A stretch of 64,000 nucleotides of DNA from Algoriphagus algorifonticola (GCF_007655305.1 NZ_VLOG01000062.1:30396-94395), one strand, 5' to 3'. Positions 8,128 through 18,281 are shown, numbered from the stretch's first letter. Notes: generated by a model not told the origin, from the letters alone. Numbers and translations: made by a program.

Positions 8128-11106
8128 TTAGAAATCAATGGTTATGTGGAAAAATACTCTTCTAGGAGTTGGGTAGGGAGCTATATCAACATTGTTTGCA
8201 ACTGCCTGTGCTCCAAAAGTTGAAGTTTCCGGATCATAACCCTCGTATTTAGTGAATAGGAAAGCGTTGTTTACAGATCCACCGACCTTTAGATTTTGTA
8301 CTGTATTTCCAAACCACTGGTTTAAGGTAGTTCTTGGGATAGTATAGTAAAGGCCTATTTCTCTGACTTTCACGAAAGACGCATCCTGTACCCACCTTCC
8401 GGCATTATTGTAAGGTTCTGGTTCTCTTTGACGACCATTTGGAATACCGTCATTATTGTCATCCCCAAACCATCCATTTGTAGTTCCGCCACCATCAGTT
8501 AAAAACGACGTCAAGTTGATATTATCTCCACCTTGTCTCCAGTCCACCAAAAATGAAAACTCAAGGCCTTTATAAATAGTCATGGAATTAAAGAAAGACA
8601 AGTTGAAGTCTGGCTGGGAATTACCCCAAATGGTAAAGCCACCCGGTACGCTAGGGTCTGCTGGAGTACCTACAATAGTGGTTGGTGAGAAACCTTCAGC
8701 ATAAAGGAATGTCCCCAAGCCGGAACCAAAGGCACCTGCTATATAGGTAGGGATACCTAAACGAGTCATTTCAATTTCATTCTTCCAGAATAAAACTCTG
8801 GAGAACCATCTGAAACTGGCATTTTCAACAACGTTACCTGATAGACCTAATTCAATTCCTTTGTTCTGTAGTTCTGCCTCATTACTCGGTGTTGTGGTCA
8901 CTCCAGTTGATGGAGAAAGATTTAGATTTTGGATGTTGTTTTGAGTGTTTTTGATATAATATGTGGCTTCAAGACTCAATCGATTATTGAAGAAACCAGC
9001 ATCTACTCCAAACTCTAATTCAGTTGCAGTTTCAGGTCGGATTTGTGTATTTCCAATTTGTGTAGATACAACAGATCCCAATAAACCACCAATATTTGTC
9101 CCGCCCAACGGAGTGAAAGTTGCTCCGAAAGCTACAGGGCCAGCTGTTTCTCCGTATGCAATTCTTGGTTTTAATGAATTGACAATGGAGCTGTTATAGA
9201 AGTCGAAGTTTGCTAAGTTTATTGCCAATGAAGCTCTTGGAAATGCGTAGAATTGGTTGGGATTTCCATTTAAAGTTGATTTATCCCACCGAATACCTAC
9301 AGTTCCAATTAGTTTATCCTCAAAATTTGCTTCTTGCTGAAGGAAAATACCAGCTTCTTGGACTTCCTGAGTGAATTCCTGATTTATCTGTTGAATCGCT
9401 GCCTGCAATAAATTGGTTTGACCAGGGACTAGGCCTCTTCCTCGGTTAAATAAAGCATTATCGTTGAAGTCTAACCGTACTAATCCTGCTTGTGAGTTCA
9501 TGTTAACCCGACCCAAGTTCCAGTTATAAACTAAAGCTGCCTGAAAATTTGTGTTGAAACTTTCCTGTTTTCCTTTTAATAAATCTCCCGGATTTGCCTG
9601 TGCTCTTTGAAATTGGAGGAACTCAGGAAGATAAATCATCGTGGTATTTTGTAAATAATCCAATCCACCAGCAATTTGGGCTTTCAAAAAACTATTTTCG
9701 GTTTTCAAAAGATCTATATCCAATGTGAAAGATTGAATAAATCTATTTACTAGAGAATTATTGACTGCATGGTCTGTAACTGCAACAGGGTTCTCAGAGA
9801 AATAAGGGTTAACAGGATAAGTTCCGTTTTCATTTCTTCTTAGGTCAAAATAATTCGGAACATAAGCTATGCTATACCCTATACTTGCACCTGTGTTATT
9901 TTGATTTCCAGTAAATCCTCTATCTGTATTCGACTGAATGTAATTGGACGAAACACCTAATCGGATTGAATTTGAAATTTTGTGGTCTATGTTTGCCCGG
10001 ATTGAGTATCTATTGAATCCTGTATTTCTAACAGTCCCCTCTTCATCCACGATGTTGCCAGAAACAAAAAACTTAGTCTTCTCATTTCCACCAGTCACGT
10101 TTATTCTGGTGTTTAAAAGCGTGGCTCTATTATTATAAAAGAAGTCTTCATAATCGATAAATGTGCCTGTGGATTGCGCTGCCATGAATCTTTCCAATTC
10201 AAGAGGTCTTCTTGCCTCAGGGAAGAAAAAATTAATTTTTTCCTCGCTCCAATTATCAACCCCGAGAAGTCGAAGTGGTTCTGCAAAACCAATGTCTTGT
10301 GATAATGAAACTGTGGTTCTCCCTTCAGCACCTCTTTTGGTAGTGATAATGATTACTCCAGCATTAGCCCGGGTTCCATAAATAGCGGCAGCAGAAGGTC
10401 CTTTAAGTACCTCAATGGTTTCTATATCCGCTGGGTTAATATCTGCGAGCCTATTCGCCCCATCATCCTGATTGCTGCCTCCTGCACCGGAAACTGTAGC
10501 TCTACCAGTTCGCTGGCTTGCATTGCTGATATATACTCCATCTACAATAATTAGAGGTTGGGATGCTCCTGAAAGACTGGAAATTCCTCTCAGCTGAATG
10601 GAGAGGCCTCCTCCTGGAGCACCACCATTAGATCTAATGGTTGCACCTGCTACCTTACCGTACAAAGCCCCATCAGTGGTTTGTATGGTTGTAGTACCTG
10701 TCAAGTCTCGGGATGAAACCGTCGAAACTGCATTCGCCAGATTACTCCTTTTAACAGAAGATGCAAGTCCTGTCACGACTACTTCTTCCAAATTTGTCGC
10801 ATCCTGTTTCAGTCTGATGGTAAGACTTGCCATGTTAGGGTTAACACTGATTTCTTGACTTAAGTAGCCAATCGAGGAGACTACCAACCTGGCATCCTGA
10901 CTTGTCGGCACATTGAGAGAAAAATTCCCATCTAAATCAGTGATTGCTCCACTTGTAGTTCCCTTGATTAGCACATTTGCTCCAATTAAGGGTTCTTCCG
11001 TCCTGTCATCAATGACAGTCCCTGAAATCGTATACTGAGCATTTGCCCATCCCACTGGCCCCCATAGGAAAAGTAGGATCATTAAAAGTTTGTAAGATTT
11101 AAACAT
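8128..11106 (-). CDS. SusC/RagA-like TonB-dependent outer-membrane transporter
   Basis: A 992-residue SusC-family transporter. It has a cleavable signal peptide (cleavage probably after WANAQ, residue 24), and a carboxypeptidase-D regulatory-like beta-sandwich at about 25-100 (ISGTVIDDRTEEPLIGANV). A TonB box-like stretch LEEVVVTG near 105-112 precedes the plug domain, with its typical IRLRG-like pattern (LSIQLRGISSLSG) and VLKGPSAAAIYGTRANAGVI. The remainder is the 22-strand barrel, ending in VFFHITIDF with the terminal aromatic expected for BAM insertion. Import of nutrients across the outer membrane is energised by TonB. It heads the susCD operon. No anti-sigma or ECF sigma gene is adjacent. 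Confidence 0.95.
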   Translation of the reverse strand: MFKSYKLLMILLFLWGPVGWANAQYTISGTVIDDRTEEPLIGANVLIKGTTSGAITDLDGNFSLNVPTSQDARLVVSSIGYLSQEISVNPNMASLTIRLKQDATNLEEVVVTGLASSVKRSNLANAVSTVSSRDLTGTTTIQTTDGALYGKVAGATIRSNGGAPGGGLSIQLRGISSLSGASQPLIIVDGVYISNASQRTGRATVSGAGGSNQDDGANRLADINPADIETIEVLKGPSAAAIYGTRANAGVIIITTKRGAEGRTTVSLSQDIGFAEPLRLLGVDNWSEEKINFFFPEARRPLELERFMAAQSTGTFIDYEDFFYNNRATLLNTRINVTGGNEKTKFFVSGNIVDEEGTVRNTGFNRYSIRANIDHKISNSIRLGVSSNYIQSNTDRGFTGNQNNTGASIGYSIAYVPNYFDLRRNENGTYPVNPYFSENPVAVTDHAVNNSLVNRFIQSFTLDIDLLKTENSFLKAQIAGGLDYLQNTTMIYLPEFLQFQRAQANPGDLLKGKQESFNTNFQAALVYNWNLGRVNMNSQAGLVRLDFNDNALFNRGRGLVPGQTNLLQAAIQQINQEFTQEVQEAGIFLQQEANFEDKLIGTVGIRWDKSTLNGNPNQFYAFPRASLAINLANFDFYNSSIVNSLKPRIAYGETAGPVAFGATFTPLGGTNIGGLLGSVVSTQIGNTQIRPETATELEFGVDAGFFNNRLSLEATYYIKNTQNNIQNLNLSPSTGVTTTPSNEAELQNKGIELGLSGNVVENASFRWFSRVLFWKNEIEMTRLGIPTYIAGAFGSGLGTFLYAEGFSPTTIVGTPADPSVPGGFTIWGNSQPDFNLSFFNSMTIYKGLEFSFLVDWRQGGDNINLTSFLTDGGGTTNGWFGDDNNDGIPNGRQREPEPYNNAGRWVQDASFVKVREIGLYYTIPRTTLNQWFGNTVQNLKVGGSVNNAFLFTKYEGYDPETSTFGAQAVANNVDIAPYPTPRRVFFHITIDF

Positions 11107-11250
11107 ATGGTTGATTTTTAATTAATGAAATATCATTAATTTTTAAGTTAAATCAATCCCTGTATTCGTAAAAGTTTAAAAATTATTACAGAAGGATATA
11201 ATCATATATAAATTGTAAATATTTTATTTATTACTTGAATAATTCTAATA

Positions 11251-11277
11251 AAAAAAGGAACCGGTTAAGGTTCCTTT
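11251..11277 (-). terminator. Terminator after the S15-like hydrolase gene
   Basis: AAAGGAACC (11254-11262) pairs with GGTTCCTTT (11269-11277). The plus-strand A-run at 11250-11256 gives the minus-strand T-tract. It separates the hydrolase transcript from susCD. Confidence 0.8.
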
Positions 11278-11300
11278 AGTTATTTCATGAAAAGTTGGGT

Positions 11301-13184
11301 TTATCTAATCATCGGCAATACTATCCTACTTGGATAAACCCCGCCGTGATGGATTGAGTTTGTGGCGATGAGCCCTTCACTTTCATCATAATTATTGCCT
11401 CCTGTATTTAGGTTTCTGTCGAATCTAGGGAAGTTTGAGCTACTCACTTCAATTCTGATTCTATGGCCTTTTTCAAAATAATTGGAAGTGCTCATAGGAG
11501 TCATTTTAATTTCATAAACTTTCCCTTTTTCCATCATTACCTCTTTGTCATAGCCTTCTCTATATCTTACACGCTGAATTGTTTCATCCAGATTGTAAGC
11601 TTTTCCATCTGGATACACATCGATTAATTTGATGGTAACATCTGTATCTTTTACATCAGAAGATAAGTAAAGGAAGCTCTCGATAAAGCCGGAGATTTCT
11701 ACGCCTTCTGCCAATGGTTCTGAGGTATATACCAAAATATCATCTCTCAATTCCATTTCGGATTGATCGAAGGAACCACCCTGAACAGCATTTCCGGTGC
11801 AGCAAACATTTCCCCCGTAGGAATTCACTGGGTTCATCGGGTCATATTGAAAGGTGTCTTTATTTTGGGTTTTGGGTAGTTTGGCTGACAATGAACCATC
11901 TCCATTTCTAGTATTGGCGCTCCCTTTAGAGTCTAAATAATAGGTGGTCATTTTTGCATTTGCAGGAGGCCATACCTCCGAAGTCTGCCACTTGTTTGAA
12001 CCCATGGTATAATAAGTCACTTTTGGCATGGAATCAATCTTTCCTTTGTCCTCATTTTTCAGCCATAGATCAAACCAAGCTGTAATTATTTCATCGTAAT
12101 TCAATCGAGCATCACCCACACTTCTTTCACCAACTACCGTGTTTTCTGTAGCTCTTGTATAGGCGCAATGCAGTACAGGAGCAATGATTAAGTATTGATT
12201 ATCTCTGGCTTTCGGGGAAACTGCATTTTTTCTAACATGATTGTATAATGCCAAATTGGGGCTGGTAGAGACATCATACCAGGATACAAACCAGAAACTC
12301 GGTTTGTCAAACGGCATATCATCATGATATAATCCACCCTGATACCACCTAGCATCATTGGGCTTTCGGGTGATCATTTCTTCATAAATCCCATTTGGAC
12401 CATTAACACTATTAATAATGTCTTGAATCGGAAGATGGGAAAGCCCTTCCTTCCAATTTACTCTTGGGTACTCAGGGGCCATATCATAAAAGCGCTGCAA
12501 GCGTAATAAATCTTCCTGAGCAATGCCTTTTTGAAGCCTAGGAGCCAAAGGATCATGCTGGGTTCCATAAAGCCAAGCAGTGAAAAGCATTTGACCGGCG
12601 CCACCTCTGTACCAATTTCCCTGCTCAAAATATTCTCCTATTCTTCCAACGCCAGCACCAAATCCTTGAGGAACCAATGCTGCATGTGCAGGGTGATTCA
12701 AGGATGCTGCTGCCATCTGCCATTCGGCGGTGGAGGAGCAGCCTAAGGTTCCGATTTTCCCATTGCTCCATCCCTGCTTGGCCATCCAATCAAAAGCATC
12801 ATAACTATCTGTCAAGGGTGTACCGAGTATATCCCACTCACCTTCAGAGAAAAATCTTCCTCGTTCGTTCTGAACCACATAAGCGTAGCCTTTTTTCACC
12901 CACTCCAAAGCAGACTGCATGGTTCTTTCTCTCAATTCACCATCCCCATAAGTATTGAAATTGTAGGGTGTTCTTGAAAAAATGATGGGTACCTTGTAAT
13001 CCACCTTTGGACGATAAATATCCGTCGCTAATCGATTTCCATCCCGCATGGGCATCATTACCTTTTGATCCACTATTGCAATTTCTTCAAGCTGATCAAG
13101 GATGGATTTCTCCTGAGCAGCCAGCCTTAGAGACAGCAGGAGTAAAAGGGAAACAAAAAGAGTTTTTGTGAGGTTTTTTATCAT
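11301..13184 (-). CDS. Secreted CocE/NonD-family (S15 X-Pro dipeptidyl-peptidase-like) hydrolase
   Basis: A 627-residue exported alpha/beta hydrolase with a signal peptide (residues 1-24, ending RLAAQ). It has the family start [14 protein letters not shown], the oxyanion-region RTPY, the GRFFSEGEW segment and a nucleophile elbow [12 protein letters not shown] with Ser150 as the likely nucleophile. This differs from the more usual GxSYxG. The C-terminal third is the jelly-roll domain ([20 protein letters not shown]) found in PepX C-terminal-like proteins. Family members cleave X-Pro dipeptides, cephalosporin or glutaryl amides, or cocaine ester. It lies upstream of susCD on the same strand but has its own terminator. 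Periplasmic or surface location is inferred from the signal. Confidence 0.88.
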   Translation of the reverse strand: MIKNLTKTLFVSLLLLLSLRLAAQEKSILDQLEEIAIVDQKVMMPMRDGNRLATDIYRPKVDYKVPIIFSRTPYNFNTYGDGELRERTMQSALEWVKKGYAYVVQNERGRFFSEGEWDILGTPLTDSYDAFDWMAKQGWSNGKIGTLGCSSTAEWQMAAASLNHPAHAALVPQGFGAGVGRIGEYFEQGNWYRGGAGQMLFTAWLYGTQHDPLAPRLQKGIAQEDLLRLQRFYDMAPEYPRVNWKEGLSHLPIQDIINSVNGPNGIYEEMITRKPNDARWYQGGLYHDDMPFDKPSFWFVSWYDVSTSPNLALYNHVRKNAVSPKARDNQYLIIAPVLHCAYTRATENTVVGERSVGDARLNYDEIITAWFDLWLKNEDKGKIDSMPKVTYYTMGSNKWQTSEVWPPANAKMTTYYLDSKGSANTRNGDGSLSAKLPKTQNKDTFQYDPMNPVNSYGGNVCCTGNAVQGGSFDQSEMELRDDILVYTSEPLAEGVEISGFIESFLYLSSDVKDTDVTIKLIDVYPDGKAYNLDETIQRVRYREGYDKEVMMEKGKVYEIKMTPMSTSNYFEKGHRIRIEVSSSNFPRFDRNLNTGGNNYDESEGLIATNSIHHGGVYPSRIVLPMIR

Positions 13185-13367
13185 GATAAAAGCATTTTAT
13201 GCGGAATTTAAGGATAGGCTCTCATTTTTCAATAGGAAAGTGATAAATGGCAGAAGTAGGAAATTATTTCAAATTTTATTTTCTGCTCAGAGGCTTGATA
13301 TGATGGATTTTATGAGCTAAGTCAAATCCTCTTCTTTATTATTCCTTTTCATTTCCTCATTAAAGAG

Positions 13368-13375
13368 TAAATTTG
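13368..13375 (+). promoter_or_regulatory. Probable -7 box of the fumarylacetoacetase gene
   Basis: TAAATTTG matches the Bacteroidota -7 consensus TAnnTTTG exactly. It lies 18 bases before the ATG at 13394, implying a short leader. No clear TTTG is found at -33. It argues against translation starting at the TTG at 13373, which would fall inside this box. Confidence 0.45.
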
Positions 13376-13393
13376 CGTTTCAAAGATTTTGTC

Positions 13394-14665
13394 ATGAGCG
13401 ATACAACGATGAATCCCCTTAGTACTTGGGTTGAGGTGCCGAAAAATTCTGATTTTACTATTTACAATCTTCCTTTTGGAGTTTTTAAAAATAAAAGATT
13501 GTCTCCTAGGATTGGAATTGCAATCGGAGACAAAATAGTTGATTTGAGTGTGCTGGATCAGGAGGGTTTTTTCTCAGACATGTTCCTTCCTGAAGGTATT
13601 TTCCTCAATGAGGCGTTGAATGAGTTGATTTCATTAGGGAAAACTCAAACTAAGAAAATTAGAGAAAGAGTACAGGAACTGCTGCTTGCTGACAATGAGA
13701 AGCTTCGTGATCATTCGATCCGAGGAAAAGTAATGGTGAATAGAAAAGAGGCTGAAATGCTTCTTCCTGTCAAAATCGGTGATTATACAGATTTTTACAG
13801 CTCCATGGAGCATGCTACCAATGTGGGAAAAATGTTCCGAGATCCTGAGAATGCTTTATTACCAAATTGGAAGCATTTGCCAGTAGGATACCATGGAAGG
13901 GCTTCTTCCATTATTCCTTCCGGAGTGCCTATCATCAGACCCAAAGGACAGTTCAAAGACCCAGACATGGATGTGCCGGGCTTTGGGCCATCCAGAAGAT
14001 TGGACTTCGAATTAGAATTGGCTTTTATCACAGGAAAATCTACCAAACTAGGGGATTCTATCGGTACTGAGGAAGCTGAGGATTACATATTTGGATTTGT
14101 CCTATTTAATGATTGGTCTGCAAGAGATATACAGGCATGGGAATACGTTCCTTTGGGACCCTTTTTAGGGAAAAGTTTTGCTTCTTCCATATCTCCTTGG
14201 GTAGTTACCTTGGAGGCATTGGAGCATTTTAGAACAGCTGGTCCAAAACAAGAGCCCGAGGTTTTACCTTATTTGCAGTGCAGCAATAATCACAGTTTTG
14301 ATTTGCAATTGGAAGCATATATTCAGCCTGAAAATGTGAAGCAAGCTACTAAGGTTTGTACTTCCAATTTCAAATATATGTATTGGAATGTAGCTCAGCA
14401 GTTAGCGCATCATACTGTAAACGGATGTAATATCAATGTTGGAGATATGATGGCGTCTGGAACGATTTCAGGCCCCACAGAGGATTCATTTGGTTCTATG
14501 TTGGAGTTGAGCTGGAAAGGAACCAAGCCCGTGAAATTAGATTCCGGCGAGGAGAGAAAATTCATAGAAGACGGGGATACCGTTATCATGAAGGGCTTTG
14601 CTGAAAAAGATGGAATTCGTGTTGGCTTCGGTGAAGTTAGAGCCAGCGTATTGCCTGCGAAATAG
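13394..14665 (+). CDS. fahA: Fumarylacetoacetase
   Basis: A 423-residue enzyme of the last step of tyrosine/homogentisate degradation, splitting fumarylacetoacetate to fumarate and acetoacetate. The N-terminal SH3-like domain begins STWVEVPKNSDF and NLPFGVF. The catalytic domain carries DFYSSMEHATNVGKMF, the GYHGRASSI motif, and the metal-ligand glutamates in DFELELAF. The late segment HHTVNGCNINVGDMMASG is characteristic. Length is normal. The frame is open back to a TTG at 13373, but the ATG at 13394 is preferred because a -7-like box overlaps the TTG. No other tyrosine catabolic gene is in the window. A shared terminator with agcS follows. Confidence 0.95.
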   Translation: MSDTTMNPLSTWVEVPKNSDFTIYNLPFGVFKNKRLSPRIGIAIGDKIVDLSVLDQEGFFSDMFLPEGIFLNEALNELISLGKTQTKKIRERVQELLLADNEKLRDHSIRGKVMVNRKEAEMLLPVKIGDYTDFYSSMEHATNVGKMFRDPENALLPNWKHLPVGYHGRASSIIPSGVPIIRPKGQFKDPDMDVPGFGPSRRLDFELELAFITGKSTKLGDSIGTEEAEDYIFGFVLFNDWSARDIQAWEYVPLGPFLGKSFASSISPWVVTLEALEHFRTAGPKQEPEVLPYLQCSNNHSFDLQLEAYIQPENVKQATKVCTSNFKYMYWNVAQQLAHHTVNGCNINVGDMMASGTISGPTEDSFGSMLELSWKGTKPVKLDSGEERKFIEDGDTVIMKGFAEKDGIRVGFGEVRASVLPAK

Positions 14666-14684
14666 TTTTGATTGATGTAAATAA

Positions 14685-14720
14685 ATAAGGGGAGCAGATT
14701 TCGATTTGCTCCCCTTTTTA
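14685..14720. terminator. Bidirectional terminator between the fumarylacetoacetase and symporter genes
   Basis: AAGGGGAGCA (14687-14696) pairs perfectly with TGCTCCCCTT (14707-14716) and is followed by a T-run. It serves two convergent genes. Confidence 0.82.
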
Positions 14721-14723
14721 CTT

Positions 14724-16139
14724 TTAGTTTTTGCTATAATGTTTTTTCATTCCTTCGAAATCATAATCCGGATCTTCCCCGGCATCTTTCTTTTTCTTAT
14801 AATCTTTTAAGGCTTCCAAAGCAGGTTTTCTCAATAGTAGAATGGCAATAATATTCAACCATGCCATTAATCCTACACCGATATCTCCAAATGTCCAAGC
14901 TACTTGTGCTGTACGTATAGCGCCGTAAAAAGTAGCGATAATGATTAATATTCTCAAAACATGAATCGGCCATTTTTGAGTATCATTCTTTTGCAGATAG
15001 CTCAAATTCGTTTCAGCGATATAGTAATAGGCCATGATGGTAGTAAAGGAGAAAAACATCAAAGCAACCGCTACGAAACCTGCTCCAATGGTGGGGAAGT
15101 GAACAGCAATCGCATTTTGGGTAAACTCAGGTCCTATCGCAATCCCGGGAAGGTTTTCTACCAAGAAGCCTCCATCAGGGTGCAGTACATTAAACTGACC
15201 AGTGAATAAGATCATACAGGCTGTAGCAGTACAAACAAATAAAGTGTCAATGTAAACCGAAAAGGCTTGTACCAAACCTTGCTTTGCCGGATGACTAACT
15301 TCCGCAGCCGAAGCAGCGTGGGGTGCAGTACCTTGACCAGCTTCGTTTGAATAAATTCCTCTTTTTACTCCCCAAGCGATTGCCGAACCAAAAACCGCTG
15401 AATAAGCTGCTTCTTGGTTAAAAGCAGAGCTTACGATCAATTTCAGTACGGTTGGAACTTCAGTGATATTGATACCAATGATGATAATTGCCAACAAAAC
15501 GTAGCCCATTGCCATGAAAGGGACAAGAATTTCAGCAACCTTACCAATTCTTTTGATACCTCCGAAAATTACCATCGCAAGAAAAAGGCAAACAACTCCT
15601 CCTGTATATTCTACTGGAACATCAAAGGCATTATTGACGCTGAGTGCAATACTATTACTCTGAACTCCTGGCAACAGAAATGACATACTGATAATAGTCA
15701 CAAAGGCGAAGACCATGGCATACCACTTGACGCCAAGTCCTTTTTCAATATAATAAGCAGGTCCACCTCTGTATTCACCTCCTTTTACTTCTTTGAAAAT
15801 CTGCCCTAATGTGGCCTCAATGTAAGCTGATGCAGAACCTAAAAATGCGATAATCCACATCCAAAATATTGCTCCTGGTCCTCCAAGCCCAATGGCCGTA
15901 GCTACCCCCGCGATGTTTCCAGTACCAATTCTACCGGAAAGAGCTAGCGCAAAGGCCTGGAAGGAGGAAACGCCTTTTTGGGAGGATTTTCCAGAGAAAA
16001 GCAAATGAATCATTTCCCGGAAATATCTGATTTGTACAAAACCTGTTCGGACGGAAAAGTAAATACCTGCTCCTAGGCAGAGAACAATGAGTGCATTACT
16101 CCAGATTAGATCATTTAAGGTGTATATAATTTGTTCCAT
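14724..16139 (-). CDS. Alanine/glycine:cation symporter (AgcS family)
   Basis: A 471-residue inner-membrane sodium:amino acid symporter with about ten hydrophobic segments. Diagnostic stretches are RTGFVQIRYFREM near the start, LSGRIGTGNIAGVATAI (the family signature), GGPAYYIEKGLG, and SNEAGQGTAPHAASAAEVSHPAKQG. It imports alanine or glycine with sodium, or sometimes protons. It is transcribed alone; the short leader region upstream shows no clear promoter. The C-terminal tail (DYKKKKDAGEDPDYDFEGM) is charged and cytosolic. Confidence 0.93.
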   Translation of the reverse strand: MEQIIYTLNDLIWSNALIVLCLGAGIYFSVRTGFVQIRYFREMIHLLFSGKSSQKGVSSFQAFALALSGRIGTGNIAGVATAIGLGGPGAIFWMWIIAFLGSASAYIEATLGQIFKEVKGGEYRGGPAYYIEKGLGVKWYAMVFAFVTIISMSFLLPGVQSNSIALSVNNAFDVPVEYTGGVVCLFLAMVIFGGIKRIGKVAEILVPFMAMGYVLLAIIIIGINITEVPTVLKLIVSSAFNQEAAYSAVFGSAIAWGVKRGIYSNEAGQGTAPHAASAAEVSHPAKQGLVQAFSVYIDTLFVCTATACMILFTGQFNVLHPDGGFLVENLPGIAIGPEFTQNAIAVHFPTIGAGFVAVALMFFSFTTIMAYYYIAETNLSYLQKNDTQKWPIHVLRILIIIATFYGAIRTAQVAWTFGDIGVGLMAWLNIIAILLLRKPALEALKDYKKKKDAGEDPDYDFEGMKKHYSKN

Positions 16140-16638
16140 TGATGGTTTTTTGGTGAAAATAAAGTCTAATAATGACTAGCCAGAAAGGCTTGATTCATAT
16201 CCATAAAAGCCAAAGATAAGGCCTTTGGCATAGGATGCCCATTAATTTCAGATAAACGGGAAATCGCATTAGATTCCGGAAAGTAATTTATTTCCAAAAT
16301 GCATCCTTGAAGATTATTGGAAATGAGATGCTTAGATCTCTCAATTACTCCTCTATAATTAACCCAAGACAGGAAGAATCGTTTGGATAAATTGAATTTT
16401 ACAGGAATTGACATTGGCGTTCTTAGGATATTTCTTTCATGTTTCTGCAATAAGAAAAGTCAATTCGGGAAACAAAGAGCTGAATTTCCGTTTATATACT
16501 TAAGAGTAAATTATTTATTTTAATCTAGCTGCTACTCCGGATCAATTTTGGATCGAGAAATCCTCTCATTGAAGTTTACGACTCAGTTTAACTTCTAATA
16601 AGTTCGGGAACAATAGCGGTCTATTTAATCATCATTTT
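16140..16638. other. 500-base intergenic region, mostly featureless
   Basis: This stretch lies between the divergent symporter and reductase genes and should hold both promoters. The only sizeable frame is 16166-16450 on the minus strand, listed separately as doubtful. No tRNA, repeat or strong hairpin was seen. The sequence is AT-rich towards 16490-16530. Confidence 0.6.
16166..16450 (-). CDS. Doubtful small hypothetical ORF
   Basis: A possible 94-residue frame beginning with TTG, or 82 residues from the internal ATG (MSIPVKFNLSKRFF). It has no recognisable domain, signal peptide or membrane span, and is not clearly biased towards a coding-like composition. It lies directly upstream of the symporter gene on the same strand with a 26-base gap, which is the only argument for a real gene. 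It could equally be a chance frame in the leader of the symporter transcript. Confidence 0.2.
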   Translation of the reverse strand: MQKHERNILRTPMSIPVKFNLSKRFFLSWVNYRGVIERSKHLISNNLQGCILEINYFPESNAISRLSEINGHPMPKALSLAFMDMNQAFLASHY

Positions 16639-17304
16639 ATGGCACACATTGTTAAGATTTTAGATTTATTATCCCTCACCCATGATGTCAAACAGTTTAA
16701 AGTTGAGAAACCCGAGGGTTATTCATTCATTCCTGGTCAAGCTACCGAGGTAGCAATAAACAAGGAAGGATGGAAACAAGAAAAAAGACCCTTCACTTTT
16801 ACCTCTTTACCTGAGGATGATCATCTTGAATTTGTAATCAAATCATACAGAGACCATGACGGGGTAACCAATCATCTGGATGGAGTTATCCCCGGGGATG
16901 AGTTGATTATTGATGATTCATGGGGTGCAATTCAATACAAAGGAAAAGGAGTTTTCATTGCTGGAGGAGCTGGAGTCACTCCTTTCATTGCCATTTTGAA
17001 GGATTTGAAAAGTAAGGGGGAACTGGTAGGAAACAAGCTCTTTTTTGCAAACAAAACCAGAAAGGATGTGATTTTGGAAAGCTATTTTCATGAAATATTA
17101 GGAGAGGACTTTGTTTCCATTTTGGATAAAGAAAAACTTGATGGACATGAACATGGGAGAATTGATATGGAGTTTTTGAAAAAGCATTTAGTGGATTTTT
17201 CTCAGGAATTTTATGTCTGCGGACCACCTCCCATGATTGAGTCTGTCAGCACAAATTTGAAGCAATTGGGTGCAAATCCGGATGGAATTACTTTTGAAGA
17301 GTAG
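16639..17304 (+). CDS. FAD/NAD(P)-binding ferredoxin/flavodoxin reductase-like oxidoreductase
   Basis: A 221-residue protein of the ferredoxin-NADP reductase superfamily. The FAD-binding barrel contains RPFTFTS (Arg50 to Ser56, the RxxS/T-type flavin motif). The nucleotide-binding domain shows GGAGVTPFIAIL near residue 110 and the terminal CGPPPMIES motif near 196-204. No 2Fe-2S domain is attached, so an external electron partner is needed. It is short and cytosolic, resembling the flavodoxin reductases common in Bacteroidota. The partner and pathway cannot be deduced from the neighbours, which are an amino acid symporter upstream and an unrelated convergent gene. Confidence 0.85.
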   Translation: MAHIVKILDLLSLTHDVKQFKVEKPEGYSFIPGQATEVAINKEGWKQEKRPFTFTSLPEDDHLEFVIKSYRDHDGVTNHLDGVIPGDELIIDDSWGAIQYKGKGVFIAGGAGVTPFIAILKDLKSKGELVGNKLFFANKTRKDVILESYFHEILGEDFVSILDKEKLDGHEHGRIDMEFLKKHLVDFSQEFYVCGPPPMIESVSTNLKQLGANPDGITFEE

Positions 17305-17319
17305 AAACAGGTAGTGATC

Positions 17320-17358
17320 AAAAAAAAACGCCAACTCGAAAAAGTTGGCGTTTTTTTT
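17320..17358. terminator. Strong bidirectional terminator
   Basis: ACGCCAACT (17328-17336) pairs with AGTTGGCGT (17343-17351). It is flanked by an eight-base A-run on the left and a long T-run on the right, serving the reductase gene and the convergent lipoprotein gene. Confidence 0.9.
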
Positions 17359-17372
17359 ATGGTTTTTAGAAA

Positions 17373-18281
17373 TTATTGAAAGCCTATTTCTTTCAATCCG
17401 CCGTGGCTAATTTTAATAGCTTCCATTGGATCCAAACCGAAGGTTTGATCTTGTTCCACTAGGTAATAAACCATGCCGGACTTGTCTTTTTCAGCCAATA
17501 TTTTTCCGAAGTCAATTGATCCAGTTCCAACTGGCGCAAACTGTCCTTCTGCGTTCATGTCCTTAACATGCCAAGCCTTGAAACGGCCTGGATATTTTTC
17601 AAAATACGCCAGAGGATCTGCTCCAGCTTTCGTAACCCAGAAAAGGTCCATTTGATAATTGACATGAGCAGGATCTGTATTTTCCAAAATATATTCAGTG
17701 AGGATAGTGCCATCAGCCATAGGCTTAAACTCAAAGTCGTGGTTGTGGTATAAAAGTTTTAAGCCTGCATTAGAGCATTTTTCGCCGATAGTTTTCAAGA
17801 TGGATACCAACTCTTCTTTAGTGCCTTTCATTCCCATTCCTTCAGGACCAAAGGTAAACATACCCATAGGTGGAACAGGGATGACGAAATACTCGAATCC
17901 TGCTGCTTTACTGGCGGCTATTTGTTCATCAGCATTTTCTAAAGTAACTCCGCCCATGTGTGTACTTTTAGGGGTTAAGCCTAAAGATTCTACATAAGCT
18001 TTAAAATCTGCTGGGTCCATTCCATAGAATTTGCCATCAGCATATCCAGCTGCCTCGATATATGCATATCCTGCATCAGCTACAGCCTGAAGTGTGGCCT
18101 CGGGATCACTGGCCATCGAGTCACGGACCGTGTAAAGTGCTAAACCTCCAAATCTTTCTGTTTCGCTCGTGTTTTCCTCACTCATTTCAGTGCTTTCTTC
18201 ATTGCTATTTGATCCACAGGAAATTACTCCTATACTCAATAGGATAAGCATTGCCATGTGGAAAATGGATTGTTTTTTCAT
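17373..18281 (-). CDS. Lipoprotein with sugar phosphate isomerase/epimerase (xylose isomerase-like TIM barrel) domain
   Basis: A 302-residue exported lipoprotein. The signal peptide ends in a lipobox VISC (Cys22), followed by an acidic Ser/Glu linker (about 23-42). The rest is an AP endonuclease 2/xylose isomerase-like TIM barrel, starting FGGLALYTVRDSM. Likely metal-ligand residues occur in LLYHNHDFEF, QMDLFWVTKAG, KAWHVKDMN and the last YYLVEQDQTFG. Such proteins are very common near sugar catabolic loci in Bacteroidota, but this one has no sugar gene beside it. Periplasmic location follows from the lipobox; the substrate is unknown. Confidence 0.85.
   Translation of the reverse strand: MKKQSIFHMAMLILLSIGVISCGSNSNEESTEMSEENTSETERFGGLALYTVRDSMASDPEATLQAVADAGYAYIEAAGYADGKFYGMDPADFKAYVESLGLTPKSTHMGGVTLENADEQIAASKAAGFEYFVIPVPPMGMFTFGPEGMGMKGTKEELVSILKTIGEKCSNAGLKLLYHNHDFEFKPMADGTILTEYILENTDPAHVNYQMDLFWVTKAGADPLAYFEKYPGRFKAWHVKDMNAEGQFAPVGTGSIDFGKILAEKDKSGMVYYLVEQDQTFGLDPMEAIKISHGGLKEIGFQ

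Noticed and set aside
13373..13393. TTG start adding seven residues to fumarylacetoacetase
   Set aside because: The TTG lies within a TAAATTTG -7-like box; the ATG at 13394 fits the family N terminus.
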